Below are positions 34,339 through 42,484 of a stretch of DNA of 64,000 nucleotides, one piece after another. The stretch covers positions 1 to 64,000 of the forward strand of contig CANRNE010000007.1 in the NCBI GenBank assembly GCA_947631925.1, given 5' to 3'. Source of the DNA: an uncultured Clostridia bacterium. Its GTDB lineage: Bacteria; Bacillota; Clostridia; Christensenellales; Borkfalkiaceae. The stretch's first letter is position 1; every line of letters begins with the position of its first letter. The translations under genes were made by a program, and so were the position numbers. The notes beneath the pieces were generated by a model that searched no databases, was not told where the DNA came from, and worked only from the letters and a program-made list of their open reading frames with translations.

Positions 34339-34845
34339 TTATTTCTTATCCCGATCCTTTTTGACGGCCTCCTCTTCCTCGGCGGTCGAGAAGGAGAACG
34401 CGATGCGCGGGTTGCGCTCCATTATCGTGCGCACGAAGTCGTCATACCAGCTCTCCTTGACGATGATGACGATGTATTTCGTCTTGTAATCGTCAAAGTA
34501 GACGGCAAGTTTCCCCGTGCCGCGGAAGAGATGCACCGAGTACACCGTCTTCAAATCGTATTTGGACTTGATAATTCCGAACTGCGTGACGAGATACCGC
34601 TCGTCGATGACGTACTGCGAACGGATGAGCATTGCCGAAAGCAGCACCGCGAGCGCAATCGCGACGAAGTACAATAAAATATATTTCATCCACTCGTACG
34701 CCGAGGAGATGTCGCCGCCGAGAAAGCCGACGAACTGCCAAGTCGTGAGGCCGATTCCCGCCGCCGAGAGGGCGAGTCCGAGGCAGCAGAGCGCGGTGAC
34801 GAGGGGGGTAAAGCGGAATGGATAGCGTTTGACGGGAGTTTCCAT
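34339..34845 (-). CDS. PH-domain-like membrane protein, 168 aa, probably leaderless
   Basis: Two membrane helices (about 14-36 and 50-72) precede a cytoplasmic bacterial PH-like domain of the YcxB/DUF304 type: SQYVIDERYLVTQFGIIKSK, KTVYSVHLFRGTGKLAVYFD, then KYIVIIVKESWYDDFVRTIM. The role of such domains is unknown. An in-frame extension to 34977 is rejected because the promoter lies inside it. ATG 34845 stands exactly six bases after TATAAT, without an SD. It is divergent from the aconitase-like gene. Confidence 0.78.
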   Translation of the reverse strand: METPVKRYPFRFTPLVTALCCLGLALSAAGIGLTTWQFVGFLGGDISSAYEWMKYILLYFVAIALAVLLSAMLIRSQYVIDERYLVTQFGIIKSKYDLKTVYSVHLFRGTGKLAVYFDDYKTKYIVIIVKESWYDDFVRTIMERNPRIAFSFSTAEEEEAVKKDRDKK

Positions 34846-34851
34846 ACCGCC

Positions 34852-34880
34852 ATTATAGCCTGTAGAACAAAAAAAAGCAA
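34852..34880 (-). promoter_or_regulatory. Sigma-A promoter with start codon at +1
   Basis: Minus strand: TTGCTT (34880-34875), 17-bp spacer, TATAAT (34857-34852), six bases, ATG 34845. Confidence 0.82.
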
Positions 34881-34897
34881 TAATTTTTGCGAATGTC

Positions 34898-34926
34898 TTG
34901 AAATTCCTCCGCAAAAATGGTATGAT
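34898..34926 (+). promoter_or_regulatory. Sigma-A promoter of the aconitase-like gene
   Basis: TTGAAA (34898-34903), 17-bp spacer, TATGAT (34921-34926); SD GAGGAGG before ATG 34967. Confidence 0.8.
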
Positions 34927-34966
34927 TATTACGATATCGCCCTCAAAGAGGGCGAGGAGGTGGGGG

Positions 34967-36160
34967 ATGAAAGTCATCCGTCAGAATGTCTACTACATGG
35001 AGAACCGTCTCGTCAAGGAATCGCAGGCGTTCATGACCTCGGACAAGCGGGAGGCGGCGAAGAAGCGCACGATGTCCCATCAAATCCTCTTCGGGAAGAA
35101 AGAGTTTGACGCGTTCGCCTTCCGCGTGGAGGCCGACCAAGACCTCTTTGCAACCGCCCACGCCCTGCATCTTCCCGCGGGCAGAAATTTTCTCTTCTAT
35201 CATTCGGACGCGGCGTTCGCCCGTGCCGCGGCGGAGCGGTTCGGCGGCGAACTCGTCCCCGTCTCCTTCTCCGACCCCACCTGCTACCTGATGGAGCAGG
35301 CAAAGGGCGGCGACCTCTTCATGACTTCGTTTCCGAGCGGCGTCGGCGGCGTCGGCGCCCTCACCCTCTTGGGGGACGCGGAGGACCTTCTCCGCGCGAT
35401 GGAAGGCGGGACAATGCCCGATGTGCGGCCCTTCGCCGTCTTTGTGCGGGGAAAATTGCCGCGCGGCACGGGCCCCGTGGACGTCGCCCTTGCCTTAAAA
35501 CTTGCCCTCGGCGGACGCGCAAAGGGGAAGGTGCTCGAATTTTTCGGCGCGGCGGAACATCTCTCCGCGGAATTTCGCGCCCGTATTTCCGAACTCGTCG
35601 CCCCCGACGCCGCAGGAATTGTCTGGCAGTCGCAGGGGGTCGCGCCCGTCCAGCCCGCCTATTACGAGGGCGGCATCTCCCTCGACCTCTCCAAAATCGA
35701 GCCGATGGTATCCCGCGACGGCAATATTTCCACCCTCGCGGCAGTCTCCGAAGAAGGGTTCTGCGGCGGCGCGGCCAAAGTGGGCTATGAGAGCGCGGCG
35801 GAGGTCTCGGAACTCGTCCGCGGGAAACACGTCCGCCTGCCCGTGACGCTCGTCCCCGCTTCGAGGACGGCCCTTCTGCAGATTTCCCAACTGCTTCCCA
35901 CCCTTCTCGAGGCGGGAATCGCGGTGGAGCCCTGCGAAGAGGCGGGGGACCTCATGGACCCCCTCACCCTTTGCTCGAGCGCGCTGCACGGGGCATATTT
36001 TCCCGCGACGGGGGAGACATATGTGCGCCGCCTCAAAAAACCCGCCAAGGAGAGGGCAACTTCCTGCGAGGTCGTCCGCATCGAGGGAAATGAGGACGCG
36101 CCCTTTCCCATGCCGTCCGCGCCATCGTCCTCGGCCGAATTCCGCGCCGAATCCGATTAA
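34967..36160 (+). CDS. Aconitase-superfamily homologue lacking most Fe-S ligands, 397 aa
   Basis: The middle of the protein follows the aconitase/LeuC core in order: SGVGGVGALTLLG (aconitase GVGGIEAE region), VRGKLPRGTGPVDVALAL (cf. GKLPEGVTATDL), GKVLEFFGAAEHLSAEFR (cf. GKFVEFYGEGV..LS..DR), and ISLDLSKIEPMVS. The catalytic SHT segment is replaced by MTSFPS. Of the three cluster Cys, one may remain in GFCGG (cf. GSCTN), but the later ACGPC-like pair is not preserved. The C-terminal swivel domain is absent. It is therefore unlikely to be a normal 4Fe-4S aconitase; its activity is unknown. Similar short proteins are sometimes labelled hydratase. Confidence 0.7.
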   Translation: MKVIRQNVYYMENRLVKESQAFMTSDKREAAKKRTMSHQILFGKKEFDAFAFRVEADQDLFATAHALHLPAGRNFLFYHSDAAFARAAAERFGGELVPVSFSDPTCYLMEQAKGGDLFMTSFPSGVGGVGALTLLGDAEDLLRAMEGGTMPDVRPFAVFVRGKLPRGTGPVDVALALKLALGGRAKGKVLEFFGAAEHLSAEFRARISELVAPDAAGIVWQSQGVAPVQPAYYEGGISLDLSKIEPMVSRDGNISTLAAVSEEGFCGGAAKVGYESAAEVSELVRGKHVRLPVTLVPASRTALLQISQLLPTLLEAGIAVEPCEEAGDLMDPLTLCSSALHGAYFPATGETYVRRLKKPAKERATSCEVVRIEGNEDAPFPMPSAPSSSAEFRAESD

Positions 36161-36279
36161 AACACCCCAAAACGGTGTATATCATTGATAAAATGACAGT
36201 TCCCCGTCATCAAGGCCAAGCCGCGCAACGGCGCATGGAGCCACCTCCCCCCCCTTTCTTCGAAAAAGGTAGAGCCCTC

Positions 36280-36600
36280 TTGGCGCCCCCTTGAGGGGGA
36301 GCTCCGCCATAGGCGGTGAGGGGGTGTCGCTTCCCAATCCGTCACCCTGAGCTTGTCGAAGCTTATTATGAATGCGGATATGCTTCGACTCGCCGCGATG
36401 CGGCGGCTCAGCATGACAAATTTAGAATGCGCCCCACCTCAGTCTCGCAATGCTCGACAGCTCTCTCGGGCAGGTAGAGCCCTGCCCTCGGTCATCGTTC
36501 GCGCGGCGAATGCGCTCACTCTTCGCAAACGCCGCGCACAGCGCACTGTGCTGTGCGCGAAGAATGCGTTTGCTACCCACGGAGGCGCCATGCATGCCCC
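36280..36600. repeat. Intergenic repeat mosaic 3
   Basis: GCGCCCCCTTGAGGGGGAGC and AGCTCCGCCATAGGCGGTGA modules (36280-36325), a complete palindromic element (36341-36417), then an inverted copy of the 33296-33390 unit (about 36475-36590, with GCAAACGCCGCGCACAG and CACTGTGCTGTGCGC). No gene is seen between 36161 and 36859. Confidence 0.85.
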
Positions 36601-36710
36601 TCCCGAGGAATCGCTCCTCATGCCCCCTCCCGCGGAGGGGGGTAGGGGGGTGGGTACGAGTTCTGAATTCCTTGCCGTAGGCGGAATTCACTTCCGCCGT
36701 GGGCGCCCCC

Positions 36711-36827
36711 ATTTGCGACCTCGGGGCTTATTGTCCGATGAAACGACCGCGACAGTGAGCCTGTTAAGGCGCCAACGCCAATTTCCTCGACGAAAAGATT
36801 TCCGCAGGAAAGATTTTCGCCGAAAAA
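36711..36827. repeat. Dispersed repeat D, copy 2, upstream of lemA
   Basis: 36711-36744 is identical to 8316-8349, and 36786-36827 matches 8399-8440. The hairpin-forming end is 30 bases from the lemA SD. Confidence 0.8.
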
Positions 36828-36859
36828 AAATAAAAAAATAAAATTTACGGAGGTATTCT

Positions 36860-37453
36860 ATGAATAACTTACTCGCGCTCACAACGGGCGCCATCATCGC
36901 GATTGTCGTCGCAGTGCTCGTCGTGGCGATTGCCCTCGGCGTCGCCGTCTGGTGGGTCTCCACCCGCAACGCCCTCGTCACGCTCCGCAACAAGAAGGAG
37001 GAGGGCTGGGCGACCATCGACGTCTCTCTCAAGAAGCGCTATGACCTCATCCCCAACCTCGTCTCCACGGTGAAGGGGTATGCCGCCCACGAGAGCGGGA
37101 CGCTCGAAGCCGTCATCAAGGCGCGGAACGCCGCCATGACCGCGACGGGGGACGCCCGCATGCAGGCGGAGAACGTGCTCTCCGGGACGCTCAAATCGTT
37201 GTTTGCCCTGCAGGAGGCCTATCCCAACCTCAAGGCGGACACGCAGTTCCTCAACCTGCAGCGCAATCTCTCCTCCATCGAGGACGAGCTCGCTTCCGCA
37301 CGCAGATATTACAACGGAATCGTCAAGGAACTCAACACGAAGATGGACGTCTTCCCCTCCAACCTCGTGGCGAAGGGCATGCACCTCGAAAAGGGCAGCT
37401 ACTTCGAACTGGACAGCTCGGAAGAGCGGCAGAACGTCCGCGTGGAATTTTAA
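36860..37453 (+). CDS. lemA: LemA family membrane protein
   Basis: 197 aa with one N-terminal membrane helix (about 9-32) and a four-helix LemA domain. Family blocks are ARNALVTLRNKKEEGWATID-like, VSLKKRYDLIPNLVSTVKGY, YPNLKADTQFLNLQ and ARRYYNGIVKELNTKMDVFP. The function of LemA proteins is not established. GGAGG SD at 14 bases. It pairs with the DUF2207 gene 40 bases downstream, a frequent combination. Confidence 0.95.
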   Translation: MNNLLALTTGAIIAIVVAVLVVAIALGVAVWWVSTRNALVTLRNKKEEGWATIDVSLKKRYDLIPNLVSTVKGYAAHESGTLEAVIKARNAAMTATGDARMQAENVLSGTLKSLFALQEAYPNLKADTQFLNLQRNLSSIEDELASARRYYNGIVKELNTKMDVFPSNLVAKGMHLEKGSYFELDSSEERQNVRVEF

Positions 37454-37493
37454 CGCACACCGTTTCCAATCCATCCAACCATAAATAAGAGCA

Positions 37494-39353
37494 ATGAAGA
37501 CCTTTCGGAAATTTCTCATCCCGATCATCGTCCTCGCCGCATTCGCCGTCTTCTTTCTCGTGGCATGGCTCATCCCTTCGGACGGCTCCTCTGCGCCCGC
37601 CGACTTTGACATCGAGAGCTATGAGGCGACTTACACGGTGCACGAGGACCTCAGAGTGGAGGCCGTAGAGCACGTCTCGGTGCGATTTTTCTCGCCGCGG
37701 CACGGGCTCATCCGCGATTTGCCCCTCGAGCAGGGCGTGCGCTACGAGAATATCACCGCCACGCGGGACGGAAGAAGCGTTCCCACGTCCTTCCGCAACG
37801 ACAGCATCTCCTTTATCTCTCTCGCGGTGGGGGACGAGGACGGCGAACTGCTCACTGCGGCGACGTACGACTTTTCGTATACGATGTACCTGCCGCCAAG
37901 GGGAGACAATCTCTCCCTTGACGTCTTCGGCTACGGCTGGAACGCGAAGGTGGAGGACATGCACGTCTTAGTGACCGTCCCCGAAGGACATCAAAGCTTC
38001 AAGATTTTCTCGGGAAAGTCGGGCACGCAGTCTGACGATTACAATGTTTTAAGGTCGTGGGAGGGGAACACCCTCACGCTCACTGCAAGCCGCACGGGCA
38101 GGGGCGGCGTCACCGTCGACATCGGATTTGAGGAGGGTGTCTTAAAGGCACAGCCCGACCTCGGTCCGCTCTGGGCGGCGCTCATCCTGATTGGACTCGT
38201 CGCCGTCTTTGCCGTCGTCAAGTTTGCCTTCTGCCGCGCGCCCCTCATCACGCGCACCGTCAACCTCTCCGCGCCCGACGGCATGGACCCCCTCCTCATG
38301 GGGACGCTCATCGACGACAAGGCGGACACGGAGGACCTCGGCGCCCTCGTCTTCTGGCTCGCGGCGCAGGGGTATCTCACCATCGATTTGAAGGACAAGG
38401 ACGACCCGATTCTGATAAAAACGGAGAAGGAACCAGACCCCGCCATGCCTCCCCATGCCCGCATCCTATGGCACGGCCTCTTCCACGGCCGCGATTCGGT
38501 GAAGACTTCCGACCTCTCGGAGCACTTCTACCATACCGCGGAGGAGGTGAAAAACTCCGCCAAGGCGAGCGCGGGGAAGGTCTATGCCCCCGTGGGCAGG
38601 ACGGCAACCGTCGTGCTCGGCGTCCTCGCCGTTCTCCTCTGCGGCGGCTTCGCCTTTCTTCTCAACGACCTCAAAGTGGGGAGCGGGTATCAATATTTCA
38701 CGATGTTTCTCGTCTGCGCGGCGGCCTATGCCGTCTCCGCGCTGTTTTCCTTTACGGCGGAGCGACTGCGCAACAAGTGGAAGAAGGCCAAGTGGATTGC
38801 ATTGCGCTGCGGAGCATTTTTGCTCGGCTGCCTGCCCTGCCTCGTCGCCGTCTTTGCGCAGAGCGGCGCCCTCACGCTCTGGGGGAGAATGCTTCTCACC
38901 GTCGCCTGCGCTCTTCTCGGCACGCTGTCGGGCACGCTCTCCGTCTACACCAAGGAGCATGCGGAAAAGCTCGGGCAAATCCTCGGTTTCCGCGACTTCA
39001 TTCTCTACACCGAGCGGGATAAAATCCAATTCATGTTGCAGGAGAATCCCGACCTCTACTACCGCATTCTCCCGTATGCACAGGTGCTCGGCGTGACCGA
39101 CGCGTGGACGGACAAGTTCGCAGGCCTCGACCTCATGCCGCCCGCCTATCTCTCAGCAGGCCCCTCCGACCTTCTGAACGCCCTGATTCTGCGCGACCTC
39201 TTCCTCAGCATCAATGTCCGCATGACGACGAATATGCTCTCCCGTCCCGTCGAAGTCAACCGCGGCGGGGGCGGCGGATTCGGCGGATTCGGCGGCGGAG
39301 GCGGCGGCTTCGGCGGAGGCGGATTCGGCGGGGGCGGCGGTCGGTCGTTCTGA
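37494..39353 (+). CDS. DUF2207 domain-containing membrane protein, 619 aa
   Basis: An N-terminal membrane helix (8-27) is followed by the extracellular DUF2207 beta domain (FDIESYEATYTVHEDLRVEA, RHGLIRDLPLEQ). Further helices lie near 222-245, 363-385, 394-414 and 430-470. The C-terminus ends in a Gly-rich low-complexity run (GGGGGFGGFGGGG type) that is common in this family. LemA and DUF2207 proteins often neighbour each other and may act together at the envelope; the mechanism is unknown. No strong SD precedes the ATG, only AAGAG. Confidence 0.92.
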   Translation: MKTFRKFLIPIIVLAAFAVFFLVAWLIPSDGSSAPADFDIESYEATYTVHEDLRVEAVEHVSVRFFSPRHGLIRDLPLEQGVRYENITATRDGRSVPTSFRNDSISFISLAVGDEDGELLTAATYDFSYTMYLPPRGDNLSLDVFGYGWNAKVEDMHVLVTVPEGHQSFKIFSGKSGTQSDDYNVLRSWEGNTLTLTASRTGRGGVTVDIGFEEGVLKAQPDLGPLWAALILIGLVAVFAVVKFAFCRAPLITRTVNLSAPDGMDPLLMGTLIDDKADTEDLGALVFWLAAQGYLTIDLKDKDDPILIKTEKEPDPAMPPHARILWHGLFHGRDSVKTSDLSEHFYHTAEEVKNSAKASAGKVYAPVGRTATVVLGVLAVLLCGGFAFLLNDLKVGSGYQYFTMFLVCAAAYAVSALFSFTAERLRNKWKKAKWIALRCGAFLLGCLPCLVAVFAQSGALTLWGRMLLTVACALLGTLSGTLSVYTKEHAEKLGQILGFRDFILYTERDKIQFMLQENPDLYYRILPYAQVLGVTDAWTDKFAGLDLMPPAYLSAGPSDLLNALILRDLFLSINVRMTTNMLSRPVEVNRGGGGGFGGFGGGGGGFGGGGFGGGGGRSF

Positions 39354-39385
39354 AGTTTTGAACCTTTGAACTTATGAGGTACCCC

Positions 39386-40840
39386 ATGAAATACATCATT
39401 TCCCTCGATGCGGGCACGACGAGCATCCGCGCCTTCCTCTATGACACGGAGAAGCGGGCATTCGTCCACCGCGCCCAACAGGAATTTCCGAGCAGCTATC
39501 CCTTCCCCGGTTGGGTGGAGCAGGACGCCGAAGAGATTTACTTTAAGGCGGCGTTCGTGCTCTCCGACTGTATCCGTACTGCGGGCGCGGAGAATGTGAT
39601 TGGCATCGGCATCACCAACCAGCGGGAGACCGTCGTGCTCTGGAACAGCGAGACGGGGGACCCCGTCGCTCCCGCCATCGTCTGGCAGTGCCGCAGGACG
39701 AGCGACTTCTGCAAGGCAATCCCCGCGGCGGACGCGGAGACGATTCGCGCCAAGACGGGACTTCTGCCCGACGCCTACTTCTCCGCGAGTAAGATAAGAT
39801 GGGTGCTCGACCATGTCCCCGCCGCGCGCAAATTGCTCGCGGAGCACAAACTCATGGCGGGCACCGTGGACAGCTATCTCATCTACAAGTTCACGGGCAG
39901 TTTCGTCACCGACTGCACCAACGCTTCCCGCACCATGCTCTACAACATTCACACCCTCGCTTGGGACGAAGATTTGCTCGCCTATTTCGGCGTGCCGCGG
40001 GAAATTCTTCCAGAAGTCCGTCCCTCGGACGCCCTGATGGGGTACATGAAGGCGGGGAAGGCCTCCATTCCCGTCGCGGGCGTGCTCGGTGACCAGCAGG
40101 CCGCTCTCTTCGGGCAGGCATGTTTTACGGACGGCGACGCAAAAATCACCTACGGCACGGGGCTCTTCATGCTCTTTCCCACAGGAGAGAAGCCCGTCTC
40201 CTCGGCGAGCGGCCTTCTGACTACAATCGCCGCGAGCGTGGGGGGAAGAACGACGTACTGCCTCGAGGGAAGCGTCTTCCATGCGGGCAGCTGTGTCCGT
40301 TGGTTGCGCGACGAGATGGGGCTCCTTGCGGACGCCGCCGAGAGCGAACGGCTCGCGACTTGCGTCCCCTCGACGGAAGGGGTGGTCTTCGTCCCCGCCT
40401 TTACGGGCTTGGGCGCACCCTATTGGAACAGCGAAGCGCGCGGACTTATTTCGGGCATCAGCCGCGGAACGAGGAAGGAGCACATCGTGCGCGCCGTCCT
40501 CGAGAGCATCGCCTACTCCGCAAAGGACCTCGCCCTCTCGATGGAGCGGGACAGCAAAATCTCCCTCCGCTCCGTCAAATGCGACGGCGGCGCCTCCGCC
40601 AACAATTTCCTCATGCAATTTCAGGCGGACGTCCTCTCCATTCCCGTCGACAGACCCGTCGAGCGGGAGAGTACCGCCCTCGGGGCCGCCTATCTTTCGG
40701 CGATTGCCCTTGGGGAGGAGTCTCTCGAAGGCGTCCGTGCGGCGAGAAAATCGGAGAAAATCTTCCTGCCCTCCGAGGACAGGGAAAAGTATGAAGAACT
40801 CTACCGCGCCTATCTTGCCGCCGTGCGCCGCGCCCTCTGA
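39386..40840 (+). CDS. glpK: Glycerol kinase
   Basis: Phosphorylates glycerol to sn-glycerol 3-phosphate with ATP. A FGGY-family sugar kinase of 484 aa. The N-terminal phosphate loop is SLDAGTTSIRAF; GITNQRETVVLWN, FTGLGAPYWNSEARG, GISRGTRKEHIVRAVLESIA and CDGGASANNFLMQFQADVL are typical of GlpK. ATG 39386 is preceded by GAGG at seven bases; an ATG four codons upstream overlaps that SD. It lies 32 bases after DUF2207, so it may share that transcript. Confidence 0.92.
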   Translation: MKYIISLDAGTTSIRAFLYDTEKRAFVHRAQQEFPSSYPFPGWVEQDAEEIYFKAAFVLSDCIRTAGAENVIGIGITNQRETVVLWNSETGDPVAPAIVWQCRRTSDFCKAIPAADAETIRAKTGLLPDAYFSASKIRWVLDHVPAARKLLAEHKLMAGTVDSYLIYKFTGSFVTDCTNASRTMLYNIHTLAWDEDLLAYFGVPREILPEVRPSDALMGYMKAGKASIPVAGVLGDQQAALFGQACFTDGDAKITYGTGLFMLFPTGEKPVSSASGLLTTIAASVGGRTTYCLEGSVFHAGSCVRWLRDEMGLLADAAESERLATCVPSTEGVVFVPAFTGLGAPYWNSEARGLISGISRGTRKEHIVRAVLESIAYSAKDLALSMERDSKISLRSVKCDGGASANNFLMQFQADVLSIPVDRPVERESTALGAAYLSAIALGEESLEGVRAARKSEKIFLPSEDREKYEELYRAYLAAVRRAL

Positions 40841-40872
40841 CCAAAAAATTTTCACGGGCTGCTTTCAAACGA

Positions 40873-40901
40873 TTGACGGATTTGCAAAAAACATGTACAA
40901 T
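40873..40901 (+). promoter_or_regulatory. Sigma-A promoter of prs
   Basis: TTGACG (40873-40878), 17-bp spacer, TACAAT (40896-40901). Confidence 0.85.
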
Positions 40902-40937
40902 AGCAAGTGATTCGGAAACACCACGGAGGACAATCGC

Positions 40938-41885
40938 TTGATTACGCACGGGAACGAAATCAAACTGTTTGCGGGCAATTCCAACCTTCCGCTTGCGGAG
41001 AAAATCGCCAAAAAGCTCAACACGAGCCTCGGCGAATGCGAAGTGAGCAAATTCTCGGACGGCGAAACAAGCGTCCACATCGGCGAGACGGTGCGCGGGC
41101 GGGACCTCTTCATCATCCAGTCCACATCCGCACCCGTCAACGACAACCTCATGGAACTGCTCATCATGATTGATGCGGCGCGCCGTGCTTCCGTCGGCAG
41201 AGTGACTGCCGTCATTCCCTACTTCGGCTATGCGCGGCAGGACAGAAAGGCACGCTCCCGCGACCCGATTACCGCCAAGCTCGTCGCCGACCTTCTCACC
41301 TCGGCGGGGGCGGACAGAGTGCTCACGATGGATTTGCACGCCCCGCAGATTCAGGGATTTTTCAACATCCCCGTGGACAACCTCTTGGGCGGCCCCACGC
41401 TGTACGGCTACTTTGCGGACAAGGTGGACGAGGACTTCATCGTCATCTCCCCCGACGTCGGCTCGGTGGGGCGGGCGAGAAAGGTCGCCGAGCGCCTCGG
41501 CTGTCACATGGCAATCATCGACAAGCGCCGTCCCAAGGCGAACGTCATGGAAGTCATGAACATCATCGGCGATGTCAAGGGCAAGAAGTGCCTTCTCGTG
41601 GACGACATGATCGACACCGCAGGCACCATCGTGCAGGGCGCGGAAGCGCTCGTTGACGCGGGCGCCTTGGAAATCAAAGCCTGCTGCACGCACGCCGTGC
41701 TCTCCGGTCCCGCCCTCGAGCGGCTGGAAAAATCTCCCATCGACGAGTTGGTCATGCTCGACACCGTACAGCTTCCGCCCGAAAAACTTCTCCCCAAGAT
41801 GAAGATTTTGACGACGGCGGACATCTTTGCAGCGGCCATCGAGAACGTCTACCTCGACAAGCCGATGAGCAAGATTTACGACTGA
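40938..41885 (+). CDS. prs: Ribose-phosphate pyrophosphokinase
   Basis: Makes PRPP from ribose 5-phosphate and ATP for nucleotide, His and Trp synthesis. 315 aa, class I. Motifs: [34 protein letters not shown], the catalytic flexible-loop region [31 protein letters not shown] and the PRPP-binding loop [12 protein letters not shown] (about 218-229). It starts at TTG 40938, eight bases after GGAGG. Followed by pth. Confidence 0.95.
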   Translation: MITHGNEIKLFAGNSNLPLAEKIAKKLNTSLGECEVSKFSDGETSVHIGETVRGRDLFIIQSTSAPVNDNLMELLIMIDAARRASVGRVTAVIPYFGYARQDRKARSRDPITAKLVADLLTSAGADRVLTMDLHAPQIQGFFNIPVDNLLGGPTLYGYFADKVDEDFIVISPDVGSVGRARKVAERLGCHMAIIDKRRPKANVMEVMNIIGDVKGKKCLLVDDMIDTAGTIVQGAEALVDAGALEIKACCTHAVLSGPALERLEKSPIDELVMLDTVQLPPEKLLPKMKILTTADIFAAAIENVYLDKPMSKIYD

Positions 41886-41891
41886 AACAAG

Positions 41892-41910
41892 GCCGCCGCA
41901 CGGCGGCTTT
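41892..41910 (+). terminator. Short hairpin between prs and pth
   Basis: GCCGCC-GCAC-GGCGGC then TTTCT. It could partly end the prs transcript or modulate read-through into pth. Confidence 0.6.
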
Positions 41911-41920
41911 CTCACACTGT

Positions 41921-42484
41921 ATGTTTCTCATCGTCGGCCTCGGCAATCCCGAGCCGCAATATGCCAAAACATTCCATAATCTAGGCTTCCTCGCCGCGGG
42001 GGACTGCGCCGAACTTCTGCACACGAAGTTCAAAAAGCGCGAGTGCGAAGCGAGCGTCGCCGAAGCCTATCTCGCGGGGGAGAAATTGATTATCGCCCGC
42101 CCTTTGACATACATGAATAATTCCGGCAGGAGCGTCAAACAGCTCATGCGCAAGTATAAAATCTCCGCAAAGCAGCTCATCGTCTTGTACGACGACTACG
42201 ACCTTCCCAAGGGACATGTGCGGGTGCGCCCCTCGGGGAGCGCGGGCACGCACAACGGCATGCGCTCCGTCATCGCGGAGACGGGCATTTCCGACTTTGC
42301 ACGCGTGAGAATGGGCATCCGCGACCCCGAAGTCAACATTCCCCTCATCAATTATGTCCTCTCCGAGATTCGCAAGGAGGACTACGACCTCTTCTCTTCT
42401 GCCTGCAAGCGGGCGGCGGAGGCCGCAGTCGCGATTGCGGCGGGCACGGACATCGACCTCGTCATGACCAAATATAACGGATGA
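41921..42484 (+). CDS. pth: Peptidyl-tRNA hydrolase
   Basis: Releases tRNA from prematurely dropped peptidyl-tRNA. 187 aa. Asn9 in VGLGNPE, catalytic His19 in FHNLGF, ARPLTYMNNSG and VLYDDYDLPKGHVRVRP with GSAGTHNGMRSV are family signatures. The His motif reads TFHN rather than the usual TRHN. The stop overlaps mfd by 4 bases (ATGA), the common pth-mfd coupling. No clear SD directly before the ATG. Confidence 0.95.
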   Translation: MFLIVGLGNPEPQYAKTFHNLGFLAAGDCAELLHTKFKKRECEASVAEAYLAGEKLIIARPLTYMNNSGRSVKQLMRKYKISAKQLIVLYDDYDLPKGHVRVRPSGSAGTHNGMRSVIAETGISDFARVRMGIRDPEVNIPLINYVLSEIRKEDYDLFSSACKRAAEAAVAIAAGTDIDLVMTKYNG

